From Metallyticus violacea (taxonomy: Eukaryota; Arthropoda; Insecta; Mantodea; Metallyticidae), in the NCBI GenBank assembly GCA_030762175.1, contig CM060843.1:115466869-115530868 (forward strand): a stretch of 64,000 nucleotides of DNA, in the 5' to 3' direction. Numbering within the stretch: position 1 is the first letter of the stretch; the number at the start of each line of letters is the position of its first letter. The translations under genes were made by a program, and so were the position numbers. The notes beneath the pieces are model-generated. The model saw only the letters and a list, made by a program, of their open reading frames with translations. It ran no database searches and was not told where the DNA came from. This document shows, in pieces, positions 1 through 12,147 of this stretch.

Positions 1-290
1 AATTAGAGGAACGAACAAACATTACGTTTCTTGCTAAAATTGGTAATCACGAGCATGCTAGTTCAAGTTTAGAAGATTATGCTATGAAGAAAATTGCAGC
101 GCACAAATGGATTAAACGATTTACTTAGGGGAGAGAAACTGTCACGATGAAGAGAGATCAAGGCATCGAGTACAAATTGACGAAAACATTGAAAAAATTG
201 CGTGTCAAAATCGTCGGGCGGATGTAAGAAGTATAGACATCGATAGAGAAACTGTTAGCAGGATTTAATATTAAAAATTGGCATGAGAAA
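1..290 (+). pseudogene. mariner-family transposase remnant (N-terminal half), cut by window edge
   Basis: Translation in more than one frame gives pieces that read like the DNA-binding N-terminal region of a mariner (DD34D) transposase. Around 106-140 one frame reads WIKRFT, stop, GRETV, like the family's WF-R-F--GRESVEDD stretch. At 179-265 another frame gives 29 stop-free codons starting DENIEKI and ending IDRETVSRI, like the linker and second helix-turn-helix of mellifera-type mariners. A stop and at least one frameshift separate them, so it is dead. The catalytic domain is not present downstream. The element begins before this window. The subfamily is from recall of family motifs and is uncertain. 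Confidence 0.6.
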
Positions 291-427
291 GGCGAGAGTC
301 TCGAATGAGCTCACCAAGTATAAAGCACCAGATTACATGACACCAAGAGGAAGCTTATAAACAGTAAACAAATAATTGTATTAAAAATCCCTTATCTACT
401 GCCTTTTTAGCTCCAATAACTTTCTTT

Positions 428-462
<35 letters not shown>

Positions 463-691
463 GCAAGTATAAAGTAAATATCAAAAGGAAGACATTTTAA
501 TGACACTGAAAACTTCACGAGCTATATGTCAGTTCGCAAAGCCATTACAGTAAATTACTTTCTAAATTCCTTTGAATGGTGAACCAAGAGTTGGCACAGG
601 AGGTTCTTCAACACTGTGATATTTGCGATAGTAATAACGTATGTAGTATGTAATCACAGACTTTGTATATGAACAACAGAAATGTGTAACT
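291..691. other. non-coding AT-rich spacer
   Basis: Between the mariner remnant and the Penelope-like fragment. Apart from the (TTG)n tract at 428-463, I see nothing recognisable. Confidence 0.6.
428..463 (+). repeat. (TTG)12 microsatellite
   Basis: Twelve uninterrupted TTG units are visible directly. Confidence 0.97.
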
Positions 692-833
692 GGGCGGTTT
701 TGCCATGGTCTGCTAGAGATAAAGATTGCAGACTTTTCTTCTGCAACTACGGCGCAGACATCTTCGGTGGCGTGGATGGGTTCTCATCTCCGGTAACACC
801 GCGTCTGAAGATTTGGCTGTCAGAGTCGCTTTA
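692..833 (-). repeat. left inverted pLTR-like arm
   Basis: On the minus strand it matches 1211-1350, sharing blocks such as TTTTGCC, GCAGACATCTTCGGTGG and AGAGTCGCTTTA. The arms differ by scattered substitutions and a few short indels, so they diverged long ago. Confidence 0.75.
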
Positions 834-1210
834 GATAGTCGCTAGATCAGATAGAGTGTCAGCGGTAGCATAACATGCAATCGAAGCGGAGGGGAACACA
901 TTATCAAGTTTCAGGACACCAGCACTCTTTCAACTATGACACATTACCTTGCAAGACTACAGCGAGAAGCAATCGAAACCCACAAACACCGCAACACTCT
1001 CAACAGGAATGAAGAAGCTCAAAAACTAAATAGCAACTGGTTTCCAGCAATCGAGTACTACTATTCTAGCAAAGTACTATATACAACATACGGAAACATA
1101 GGAAGTCTATCACAAGAGAGCAGCGGCACAGGAGAGGCTAGGCTTCTTCCACCAGCCGACAGGCCGCAGCCCGATCCGGACCAATCAGTGGGGAGAGCTG
1201 GCAGTATAAA

Positions 1211-1350
1211 TAAAGCGACTCTAACAGCCAACTCTTCAAATGCAGTGTTACCAGAGGGGAGAACCATCCAGGCCACCGAAGATGTCTGCAGTAGTTGCAG
1301 ACTAAACGTCTGGAATATTCATCTCCAGCAAACCACGGCAAAACAGCCCG
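1211..1350 (+). repeat. right pLTR-like arm
   Basis: Inverted partner of 692-833. It begins just after a TATAAATAAAG stretch and contains the hammerhead-like motif at 1276-1307. Confidence 0.75.
1276..1307 (+). ncRNA. degenerate hammerhead ribozyme-like motif
   Basis: CCGAAGA at 1276-1282 resembles the hammerhead box CTGANGA with one change. It is followed by a 6-bp stem (GTCTGC 1284-1289 with GCAGAC 1297-1302) and then TAAAC where GAAAC is expected. The opposite arm repeats this layout on the minus strand: the box at 761-767, the stem strands at 754-759 and 739-744 with one mispair, and an intact GAAA at 735-738. Hammerheads in Penelope-like pLTRs are established. Here both core boxes carry changes in at least one copy, so activity is doubtful. 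Confidence 0.4.
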
Positions 1351-1376
1351 AAAGAATATCACATTTATACCTATGA

Positions 1377-2842
1377 CTCCGGCCGTAAAAACCTACGTTC
1401 TCCCAAAAATAATGTGGTTTAACGTAAGATGTTTACACATTTCATATTATAGTTTGACACATCTACTCTAAATTTAAAACAAATTATAAACCTTAATTAA
1501 ACTATAATTAGATAAATGAGAAGTAATCTTATGAACACAGGGGCATACATCAAATTAAAACGGTTGTGTAATAAAAGATTATTAATTATGAACACAGTTC
1601 TTCTTATATTGATGATGTATTTACAAGAGTGCTTGGCTTAATTTAGTGATACGCGTAACCTTTAGAGACTATGTTTAAGCTTTGTATATAGTTAAAGATG
1701 TGGGCAACACTTAATAAAGAGGAATCCTAAACGACTACACTGGTATGCAAATTTTAACTGATTCCCTGGAGTTGATTTAATTATATATGTAAAAATAAAT
1801 ATTGAAATATCCAGCAACAAAACCACGTTAAGAGCATTCCAGGAAACTATGATGTAAGAATGAAATCATTGTGATAAAAATACAAAAAACAATTAGTTAT
1901 ATTTATTGTATTTTCCCTTATTATCCACAATGCAAAATTCAATTTTGTCTCTCGCTGAAATTTTCTTTTCAGAGCACGCTCTGCTAATTTTTCACAAATT
2001 CCATAATGAGTAAACTCTGAATGTGTTTCTTGATCGACTCCATAGCTTGTGTAAAGTGCTTTGTTTACCGGGACAATATTTCCCTTTCATCAGTGGCACT
2101 GTAAGCTACAAATTTATATATTTCTACAATGGTTTATTAATAGGTGTATTGCTAATGCATGACGTTATTCATAGACTTTCTGGCAATTACACGTGAATAT
2201 TGCTTTTCGAAAATATAGAAACGTGAAGTTTCGATTTTTTATTGTTTTGTTTTAACCATCATCTGGGTTTGTCTGGAATTCAATGATGCAGCAAGAGCAA
2301 GACTGTAACGTTTTGTTTGTTACATAGTTGAAGAGGCAAATGCACTTACATACATTTACTTTGTCATCATCTGCAAAATTCTCCTTGTGGGCTGAGCAGT
2401 AAACATTTATTGCAGTTTTTGTTGAGTGTAATTTTTTTTTTTATCTGGTAAGGTGGATGACTACGTTTCATCAATTTATTTTTCAGCTGGAGTCATCCAT
2501 CACCTTCTTTTCATCTTGCTAAATTAATTCCACTTCCTTTGTTTTCCTTGTCCCCTACAAACTCTAACAAATTTACATTTCCTGCACATTCGTTATATTT
2601 ATTCCTATCTCTGTATTGATCAATTTGTTATTAAGACTAATAAAATCGTTTCGCCTTTTTAACCTGCGTTTTGTAGACTTCCTTGTCGGATAACTGTTAG
2701 CATCATTATCAGAATCGTGAAAAGGCGTGTATCAAATTCATCTTCAATTTCTAATAACGGCCCATCTGTTTCAGATTTGCTGAAACATTTAACTTTGTGT
2801 CAGATCATCTTGTTTTCTGCAAAGACTTCTTAGCGACTGCAA

Positions 2843-2881
<39 letters not shown>

Positions 2882-3236
2882 TATTATTGTTGCTATTATT
2901 ATTCTTATTAAATTTAGAATAAACGTTCTCATTTATATCCACTTATATATTTTTATGAAACGATAATAACAGTTTATACAAGATCTGTCAAGTATTGTCT
3001 ATAATCAGCCATTTGAAATATGTTAAAAGAATTAGCCCACTCACCTCTTTCAATATACCGAAAGAAAAACGTGTTAGAAGTATAGCTTTAAAAAGCAAAT
3101 ATGATTCACAACTAACATACAGAATAACCCTGAAAAAATAAAAATATTGTGAATTCGAATAGATAGGCAAACAATATAATGAAAACAAACTTTCTTAGAG
3201 ACTTTCTCCTTGCGTATATTTCATGTTATCTACCTG
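1377..3236. other. non-coding AT-rich stretch
   Basis: No coding frame or element that I recognise; stops are dense in all frames. It includes an (ATT)n tract near 2844-2877. Confidence 0.6.
2844..2877 (+). repeat. (ATT)n microsatellite
   Basis: Uninterrupted ATT units, followed by a degenerate TTATT continuation to about 2911. Confidence 0.95.
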
Positions 3237-3610
3237 TCGGTCCTGGTGATGTAGCGGTAACCTTACTTACCTTCTAAACCCAAGATCGCGGTTTCGATCC
3301 CGGCCAGGACCGATGGATTTTTTCGCTTTTCGTAAAAATCGTAAGTGTGGCTTGCTTCGGAAAGGAAGTACAGCCGTGGGTCCCGTGTCGTACATTTACG
3401 GCACGATAAAGAACCTCAAGACTGAAAGAAGAGGCCTCTGAGCAAAATTTGTCGGGCGTTTCACGCCCTGATTTGAATGGGACGCTAATCTTAGGCCTGG
3501 AACATTTCCTTCCTTAAAAAACCTTTCCTAATATATTATCTCATGTGTCATCAGTGTTCCCCGCCTGTGGTGCCTCAGTAGTTAAAAAGGGCGCTAAACA
3601 CTATTAAAAA
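3237..3610 (+). mobile_element. chimeric tRNA-derived SINE (family B head, family A tail)
   Basis: The head carries a Pol III B box (GGTTTCGATCC, 3290-3300) and a TGATGTAGCGGTAACC A-box-like region. The body (ATGGATTTTTTCG, CCGTGGGTCCCGTGTCGTAC, TTTCACGCCCTG) is shared with the copies at 35,573 and 50,733. At about 3489 it leaves that family and continues as CTTAGGCCTGGAAC through GGGCGCTAAACACTATT, which is the 3' half of the other SINE family (compare 41,850-41,958). I see no clear target-site duplication. Confidence 0.8.
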
Positions 3611-5663
3611 TGCTCAGTCTCACTTAGTGCTAAATCTACGTTAAAATTCAAGGAATGGAGTTAACGCCTTTTTTCTTCATAAACTTTGGAATGATTGCAA
3701 TTCGATGAGAGATAGATAAATATATATGAATAAAAAGGGTAGTTAGTGACTCCCTAATCCAAAATATATATTCTAATGTACAATTTAATTGGTTATTTGT
3801 TTTAAATATATTTTCCCATTATATTTGATAGGAATATATCTCTATAATACTGCATATCTTTATTTTCTTATAAAGGAAACAACAGCATATTTTTAATTTT
3901 TTTCTGCTACGGACTGTATCTCTAGCATTTTTAATGAATTCAATATTGGCTTGATCCGGAAGCTTTTCGATTTTTACATTTATTTAGTACCATTTTATGT
4001 CATTCATTATAATTGCATATTTGTTTTCGTAATTCATTTCTTGAATATCGTCATTCAACTCTTGAAAATAATACAACCACATCTCTTCTGTTGCTAAGTG
4101 TATTTAAAAAGGAGTTTCCTTAGTTCCATTTCCCTTTTTCGTTATTTTATAATCATTTTTGGCCTCCATGAATGATATATTTAATGTCAGTTATTGTAAT
4201 TTTCCCAATGTCATTTTATGTTTGCTTATTTCATGATTTACTACTGTTAGCTGTTGTTTATGTTATGTGAGTGGCGTTTAAATAATAATTGTTTTTCATT
4301 CGCTATTAATATGTTTATTTCAAGAAGCGAAAATGTATAATGTCTATTATAGCTGCTCTTTATGCCCCGAAACGAAACCTGGTTCCCCAGAGAGAGCTAG
4401 CGGTAATCCCGGTGTGTAAAACTACGACGACTCATTTTCTCCACGAAAATAGTTGGGCCGCTTTTCGGAAAACTTGCCGTACTAAGTACAAAGATAAACA
4501 ATTACGGAACGCTAACGTCTGAAATGCAAGCATATTATATAACTTACTATAAACACATTGAACAAATAACTTTAAATGTTCGTAGTAGAAGAAATATTTA
4601 GTACCAACCGTCAAATTTGGGCACAACAATAGAACAAAATGACTGGGGTTGTTTTTCCAAAGGAGTATTATGTAACTCTTAAGGTAGAGAAGATACTGGA
4701 GGCTCTGAAAAAGAAAAAAAAATATTCGGAATAGATACAAAACCTAATGTACGAGATATTATAATTACAATTATACACGTTCCAAATATAGAGTAGGCAA
4801 CAGTGTACGCGATAAAATGGGTTACAGTCTCCCGATATCTTGTAAACAGCTTTATAGGCAATACATATGAACTATAACTAATTCGAATCTTGTGATACTT
4901 GCTTTTTTTTTTTTCTTTTTTTTTTTATTATAATTTTAGTATATGAGAATGCTAGCTCTTAATGCGACACACTTAAACGGTTCCATTCGCTCCAGTCGGC
5001 AATAGTCAACAGAATCAATGTGCGTTAGAAATACAACCGTTGATGTCCAGCATTGCTCAAAATAAAACAAACAAAAAAACTTCATTTATTTTAAACGAAT
5101 TAAGAATTCGGGTATCTGCTCAGCCCAGATATTGATAATCGTAATGTATTCACGGGCAGTACATTCGAATTTGTTGGGCTGTTTAGATGTTAATGAATAT
5201 TCATAATTCTCCCTGAGGTCCAAACGTAGTTAAGGCGAATCTGCAAAATGTTGAATTCATTTACGTTAACGAGTGGGGGCATATAACTGTAGTATAGAAA
5301 CCGGAGCTCTAGATTCAGGTCATGTTACAGTTCGTATAGTAAACGTTTTGCGGTACCCGTGGTGTTGATGATGATGGTTGTGGAGCGGTTTGCGGGATGA
5401 GGCCAGAAAATCCTCATAGCAGCGGAAAACAATTCGGCATACCAACACATAATTCTCCACGAGTTTAAAATATTCTCGCTCGACCTTCTGGGTTTCAGTG
5501 AGTCGCTTCGCACGCCTTTTTGCAGCATTCATCAACGCTTTTCATGGGGAAGAATTACAATGTAACCAGATACGCAAAGCTTGTATTTTTTTAAAGAACA
5601 TTTCATTAAAAGATCTTGGTAATAATGATAATGATGATGATGATAATAATAATAATAAAAATA

Positions 5664-5699
<36 letters not shown>

Positions 5700-6139
5700 T
5701 ATCCAGTTATAGAATTGCTAAACTAGAGTGCATCTGCAAACATTTCCTCCTACAATTATCCTGCTCAAAAAGCTAATTAAATCTCCATACACTCTCATTT
5801 CTGAGCAAAAATAGAGCAGACTTAACTCGCTCTCCAATTAGTCAATGTAAATTTAGTTTGTACATTTCTTACCAATCACATTCTGCATTACCTAAAACAG
5901 TCCTAAAATTACCGTTCCAGACCAGACGCTTTGAAAATACAATACTTTCCATACTAGTACATTTAGTTTATAACGCAGATAATTTGCTGCCTATACAAGG
6001 GCAGTTTGATAAGTTTTTTTCTTTTAGAGTTCGTTTAACTTTATCTTCAAATGTATTAGACCTTTCTCAAGTGTTTGACTGTATAATACTATTATTCAAT
6101 ATAATATAATCGTAAATTTGTAACTTTGCGTCACCTATT
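3611..6139. other. non-coding AT-rich stretch
   Basis: No gene recognised. Short open frames at 4340-4522 (+) and 5320-5535 (-) lack homology that I can name. A poly-T tract lies at 4903-4926 and a TAA/TGA trinucleotide tract at 5620-5699. Confidence 0.55.
5620..5699 (+). repeat. (TAA/TGA)n microsatellite
   Basis: Trinucleotide run with interspersed TGA units, grading into pure TAA. Confidence 0.95.
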
Positions 6140-6149
6140 CCTCAGAGCA

Positions 6150-6409
6150 TATTTTTACTACTGAGGCACTACAGGGGATGGACACTGATGATACATGAAA
6201 TGAAATTATATATTGGGAGAGGATTTTTTTAAAGGAATAAAACGTTCCAGGCCTAAGTTTAGGGCACCCCCTGGCATTTGCCATTTATGAGGACTGAGGA
6301 AAACATGGAAAAAAACCTCAACCAGAAAGGATGGTCCTAGTGGGATTCGAACCCTAGACCTCCCGTTTATGAGTCCGCGGCTTAACGACCTCCGCCACCT
6401 TTGGCGGTC
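6150..6409 (-). mobile_element. tRNA-derived SINE, family A, nearly full length
   Basis: Reads on the minus strand as a tRNA-like head (GTTAAG near the A box, GGTTCGAATCCC B box) followed by the body with CTCAGTCCTCAT and TTAGGCCTGGAACG. It is flanked by CCTCAGAGCA (6140-6149) and CCTCAGAACA (6410-6419), a 10-bp target-site duplication with one mismatch. Confidence 0.88.
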
Positions 6410-6635
6410 CCTCAGAACACGTATGCTATCACTTTGTATTGCGGTTATGGGCTCGAAATTTCCCCCGCTGATTCCATCTGTTACAGAACCTCAGAGCTGG
6501 AAATCAGAAGAAGCAAGGTTCAGGTTATAGGATGGAATAAAGAAAGGTAAAATAAGGCGTGGGAGCGCTTATATATATCTTAGGTACACTGATGGCATTT
6601 TTTTAAATGATCATTGTACCGCGACCCGAAGATCT

Positions 6636-6845
6636 ATAGTGCTAGATGGCGGAGATAGATGATAGCTTGGCTGAATGAGTTAGGGGGACCTTATGGCTTA
6701 AGTTTCCCAGGCATTCACCTAAGGAACTGAGGGAGAAACTATGAAAACATTTGTTAGGACATCCTAACCCAAAATTGAACCCTAGACCGCCGCTTTGGAA
6801 TTGCAAACGCTACTCCTAGACCAGGCGGTTGTCGGGAGCAGCCCC
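6636..6845 (-). mobile_element. diverged tRNA-derived SINE related to family A
   Basis: On the minus strand a tRNA-like head (TGGTCTAGGAGTAGCG, then GGTTCAATTTTGGG as the B box) precedes a body with CTCAGTTCCTTAGG, GCCTGGGAAACTTAAG and related blocks in family A order, but strongly diverged. It is either an older subfamily or a separate family that shares a core. Confidence 0.5.
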
Positions 6846-8790
6846 GATTCACGGCAGTTAGATCCCGTGTTGCCGCCGGTGTTTCCTTGCATAGACTCCG
6901 GTGCCCAAACCGTCATTTTAAAACTTAGATATAAAAATAGACTGTGTGTCCCTTAAGGGCAAAGGTAAAAGACCTTACTGTCACAAGTAGCGCAATTTCA
7001 AGTGCCCGCAAGAAACACATGTCTCATTCATAAACAAGCAAACAGTACCAAAATTCTGAAGTCCAAACGTCCAAATTTTTTGAACAATTTTACCTGCAGT
7101 CATTCCTTCATTGCTTTCCCTTCCTATGAATTTTATATTTAATTGATCCAAGTTCCCTAATTTATTTATTAAAACCATTGGACATCGATGATATTGAAGC
7201 TATGAATATCCTGACTTCTGAAATGTCCAATTTGACTGCATAAACCAAGGTCAGATGGTCTAGTACCAGAATATCTGAGCTACAAACTTCCTTTAAAATT
7301 ACGTACCAGAACAATAAAACGCGATGAATTCATTTTAAAATAGACAATTTTGAACATGCTACTGCATTAATTTCTATCTTATTTTTACATTTTCGTGGAT
7401 ATGGAAAACCATGTTTCGTCTATAAAATAACCGCGGTTCTGAGTCTAATAATGATGATAGTAATAAAATAATAATAAAATAAATGTTAGGTATATATTAT
7501 CATGTAATTACACTCTCTACCCACAAATAATCTTTTTATGCTATAGCAGTTCAGAATCTTCAGCATGAAATTTGAATTTAAATTACTACCCAGTTGTTAT
7601 TTGAAAGTGGCAAAATACGGTGGGTTTGATGGTTCATCTTTTTGGAATGTTAAGAGTTAATTTTGGAATTATTTCCAACTGGATACTGACAGTGATAAGT
7701 GCGCCATTTGCCGAAAAGAGTTTCTCGCGTGGTGGAAATTTTCATGACATCTAGCAACCTAATGAAGGATGTCATATTTATTCATGTTGTTTTTACTGAA
7801 CATCCCAACTTGGCGAATAAGATAATAATAAAATGAGACATTTATGGCTCATTTGATTAAAATACGAAAGTGTCAAATATCAAAGTATACAGACTAATAT
7901 TGTATAGGATCCAGTTGTGAGTATCGCAAACATTCCTAGTATTTATTTTACAATATTCTTCTATTTCTTATTTTTGTATTAATCTAATCCAGACAATTTG
8001 TACTTTACGGTTGCATATTCTGAAGCATTACAAAACAATATTGTAGAAAGGCACCACATTTAACACAGTAAACTACATAGAAAACTTTTGCAAAAGTTTA
8101 ACTGCAGCCCCTGACCAATGATAGTTTTGAGCATTGATTGCCTTACGATCCCTGTTTGGTTTCTGTCATCTTCTAGAAAACATGTTCTATTTGTATGCGG
8201 CTATAAAACTATTTGTATAGAACTTCCGAAAAGTAGATAGCAGTGTTAAGGGAAAGGCAAAAAGGAAAGTAAAATGAGAAAACTGAAAGGGGGCCCAGGG
8301 AGAAGGGTGAGTTCTGGCAAGAGCCAGTTAGAGATGAATGAAGGTGACAGCTCAGTAAACCGGCCATCTCTCATGCGGCTAACAGAGAGAGAGAGGGGAG
8401 GGAGGAAGGAAGGAGGGAGCAAATGAGAGAAAGGAAAAGCTCAACAGAATGTGCATTTCATATTATAAAAAATCGCCACAATGGCCTGTATTATATCGGT
8501 CTCAAAGTCAGAGACATGCCACCGTCGTGGCGTCATGTCACCATGGCGTTGCGTTTAGCACAGGCTGACGGCAAATGTCGGAAACAATTATCTGCCGGAG
8601 ACAATATATGACAGTGGGGAAGCCAGTGTGACGTTCTGAGCTAATACTGCATTTTATCATCACGGAAAAAATGTAATATATTAATAGCGTAACTTAAAAT
8701 ACCGAAATATGGGTTAAATGTCAATGGATTAGGTAGTTCTAAGAGACCTTGGTCATATGCCTTTTGTTTCGAAGACCTGTTAACATTAAG

Positions 8791-8834
<44 letters not shown>

Positions 8835-10027
8835 TGGCTACTCAGAGTGCCAAATGTTTTAAATGCTGCTAGGTCTATAAGTACTGAAACCCTGTACAAT
8901 TTGAAAAGGGCATATAATACATAATTTACAATGGTTTATACATGCGTCAATTGTTCTGATAAGCAAAAGTAACTAGTAGAAATAATAAATATATTCTAAT
9001 ACATTATTAACATTATTAACAATGTTTTATCTTACATAAATTAGTTATAGCTTTAAATGACGTTCTTAAATGATTATTTATAATTAATATACACTTATCT
9101 ATAAATTATAAAAGTTTGTAATAAGGTATGTTATATTTTACATAGTTTATCACCAAGAATAATCTTTAAGAATGGTTGTAGATATATTATTCATCGGATT
9201 CTATTTTATTAGATCAATTTCATAAACATTTGCACATCTTTCTTACAAAGAGAGAGACGTTGAAAAAGCAAATGCCGGAAGGTAAGAGTAATTCGGAGTT
9301 AGAAATCTTTTGACCATTAAATTCAGTTACATAAGTAAATTATAAAGTAATGAATAAAAATACCAAAAGAGTAGCTAATACAGCTTAAGTCAAGATTAGG
9401 GGAAAAGGCGATGGAAAGTAAACTGCCTGTCGAAGTCATCTTCATGCACAGAAATTGGATTCATCTATTAAAAGCCGCAGGGCTACACTGGAGAACACCA
9501 TTATTGGATTCCAAGCTTATAAAGCAAGGGAGAAAAGACAAGAATGTCGTATATTACAGGCAAGCAGAATAACTTTTTGAACATTTTATGCTGAAGATAA
9601 TTGGCTTTAGGTTCCTTATTTCGTCTCTATATTTAACAACAGTTTAAGAATGTTTCAGCTATTTATTAAATCGTGTAGGAAGGTGCATTTTTACACGAAT
9701 ATTAAATCTGTGTTGTAGTAATCTATAAAAATTAAATTATGGATAATTTAAATATGAAATAGAAAACAAATAAGAGAAAATGATTGGTTTTGTATTACTT
9801 TAGCTGCCCATATATAAAAAGTAAACAGCAAAAGGGCTTCATGTTTAACATTGGCGGTCATATTTCCTTGTCTTATTAGCAAAGCAAAGATCTTTGAGAA
9901 CATTTATCTGTTATAATCAACTACACATAAGCAATAACTAGTAATGAAGTTGAGATAACAATATCGAGAAAAGCAATACTTACATTGATGTCACCGTGAT
10001 AGCAAACAAGAGTTTTTTTTTTTGAAT
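6846..10027. other. non-coding AT-rich stretch
   Basis: No coding or element signal beyond simple repeats: an (AT)n tract at 8792-8829 and a GA-rich patch at 8383-8425. Open frames at 6981-7178 and 8423-8611 are short and unsupported. Confidence 0.6.
8792..8829 (+). repeat. (AT)n microsatellite
   Basis: Uninterrupted AT dinucleotides. Confidence 0.97.
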
Positions 10028-10073
10028 AGTTTTTAACGCTCGTTTTTACTACTGAGGCACCACAGGCGAGCAA
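10028..10073 (-). mobile_element. SINE family A tail fragment
   Basis: TTTTTAACGCTCGTTTTTACTACTGAGGCACCACAGGCG-type sequence matches the minus-strand 3' tail of family A (compare 47,710-47,755). The rest of the element is missing. Confidence 0.7.
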
Positions 10074-12113
10074 ACGACTATGAATAATATCTTTTGACCT
10101 TAATTGTACATTTTGCAGAACATTTACACTTATGCATAAACATAAATTTCTGTACCAAGCGAATCTATGTATTTCAAAATATTACTACACATGATGTAGC
10201 ATTTCAGAAAAATTTTCAGTATCGACTGCTCCATTACAGCATCTCGTGTTTTCTGAAATTGTCGGCATGTCCTTGTACTACCTGGAAAATGACAACCGAC
10301 CAGCTTACAAGTCCTCTTAAGCCAATTCTGGAGAGAGGTCTGATACATAAACACTTTATAACGTGCCCATTTTATATCATTTCACCTTGTTATAACCAGT
10401 GAGAACATTAATTTCACCCTCTTTCTCAATAACTCTTTTGATTTGATTTTCAACTTTTATAGTTGGTTTAACATATATGAACTCAATTCTTTTAATATCT
10501 CTTTTTAAATTTCAATGTTTATATATTCCTGTTATTAATGACTTATGCACTTAATTTCGCAAATTTTTATAGTTACTTTTTATGAGATATATGTTTGTAT
10601 TTAATTTCAATATTTATACTTTAGCTTTTAGAATAAAATATCTTTAAAATGTCGTACGTTGCATAAGAATTGTTTTCATCTAAGATGAATTAAATGAAAG
10701 ATTTTATTTTAATGTTATTATTCAGAACTATGAGTGAATAGTTTTAATCCAATTAATAATAGTTCAGATATTAGCAGTTCTTTAGAGAATGATCCCATTT
10801 TCCAAATTTGTAGAGGGAAATACTTGTTGACAGTTGTTTAGACCTCGTTTAGGAACAAAGTATTAATTGCTGATTGTGATTTCATTATTTTTATATAATT
10901 TTATCCTCCTTTGAGATAAAATATGGTCATACTTTTAAAAATTGGCCCTTTCCATTTTATTTTATTGATGTTATGTTATAGTTTGGGTAGCAAAAAAAGT
11001 AATGACAATAAAGTAAAATAAACATGTGTTTTAAATAATTTATTTGAAGCAAAGGGCAATTTAAATTTTTAAAAATTATAAAAGCATTGATTTCATCGTT
11101 TATTCAGTTTTCTTCTTCATTCGAGTTAACACCTTTGCTTGTAAGCCAGAGTGTACTGTCTCTGAATTCCTGATTCTGTATGAGAATATAGCGGATTGCA
11201 GCTTTAACTTAAAATGCAGACTTATTGTGAAGGATGGATACTCATAGTCAATGTAAATAAAATGAAAACAACGATTTTCAAGAACTCTATGGTAGAGAAG
11301 AGACTGCGACTTAAGAGGTCAGATCCTACTTCGTATACCTAAATCTACTTTTACACTAAAGCACATCGACACGGTGAAACCCAAAGGGCATGGAGACCCC
11401 GGATAAGCAGGAGAACTCCAGATTTGCTGATAAGTTTGCTGAGAACCTTAACGAGGTCCTGTTCAGATCCACGATGACATATAACGCGAAAATTTGGGGT
11501 TGAGAGCAGAGTGCCTGTATGAAGTGAGAACACGTTTTTGAAAGGGATTTTGGAAGTAGGGAATTGCAAATTAAAAGGGAATTTGGGGCTCATAGTGAGA
11601 CAACAAAATATAAAATTAGAGCGATAAAATATTGACCGTGAATTATTCTGGGAAATCAATCTTTAATTAGAGCAATCTGCTTCCAAGAGCGCTTAGATTG
11701 GCAGGGAATAGGACATGGGCCTTCAAAGTGAGAAAGGGGTTAGAAATCATCATGGGCAATATTTGTATAGAGGTCAAGAAAACAGGAGAACTGTATGGAG
11801 GAAGATGAGGAACCGCCTGAAGGATACAGACAGACAGCAATCACGTAATGTGAGAAGAACTCGTTGGAAGCAGAGACGGGGTTAAAATCTGGATAGAGGA
11901 CGGAGCAGTGTTTCAAAACAGAGGCCAGACTCATTAAATGCGGACTCGCTTGCTTTCAGCTTGGAATATGGCGGCAGATCAGAATCTCCGGTGAAAATGG
12001 ACTGAGAATTTGTCCTTTATTTGTTTAGAAAGAATTGTGGTCACACATACTAGCGAAATGTAGCAGCACTTAGGTATGGGCTCGTTACTGACTCTAACAG
12101 AGGTCAAGAGTTC

Positions 12114-12115
<2 letters not shown>
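10074..12115. other. non-coding stretch
   Basis: AT-rich to about 11,280, then a purine-richer block (11,280-12,000) that looks like an old unidentified repeat. Minus-strand open frames at 11,351-11,659 and 11,740-11,934 show no family motif. Confidence 0.5.

Positions 12116-12146
<31 letters not shown>
12116..12146 (+). repeat. poly-A tract (31 nt)
   Basis: Uninterrupted A run directly before a SINE head fragment. Confidence 0.95.

Positions 12147-12147
<1 letters not shown>

Larger units (their letters stand above)
692..1376 (+). mobile_element. Penelope-like retroelement fragment with inverted terminal segments
   Basis: The segment at 692-833 is the reverse complement, at roughly 80% identity, of 1211-1350. 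Between them lies an ORF whose start resembles the C-terminal part of Penelope-like proteins. Penelope-like elements are known for 5'-truncated copies flanked by partial terminal repeats (pLTRs) in direct or inverted orientation, which is what is seen: an inverted pLTR upstream, a truncated coding end, then a pLTR. Both arms also carry a hammerhead-like motif, another Penelope hallmark. Assignment rests on this architecture plus the short protein motif. A LINE or an unrelated inverted-repeat element is the alternative. Confidence 0.5.
936..1376 (+). pseudogene. Penelope-like element ORF, C-terminal fragment
   Basis: An open frame of 146 codons begins with an ATG. Residues about 6-39 include REAIETHKHRNTLNRNEE followed by LNSNWFPAI. 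From memory this resembles the end of the GIY-YIG endonuclease domain of Penelope-like elements and related reverse transcriptases (REAIEI-KH--N-N--E followed by LN--W-P). Upstream reverse transcriptase and the GIY-YIG motif itself are absent, so the copy is 5' truncated. The last ~55 codons run through the terminal repeat arm and are probably not native protein. It cannot encode a working enzyme. Confidence 0.5.

Noticed and set aside
3237..3310. tRNA gene candidates at SINE heads (also at 35,573, 41,698 and 50,733)
   Set aside because: A- and B-box-like sequences are present, but each head continues into a SINE body, and the cloverleaf is not complete enough for a functional tRNA.
5320..5535. 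Minus-strand frames of 67 and 71 codons considered as an exon
   Set aside because: Two different frames are open over the same sequence, and there is no splice context or homology that I can support.
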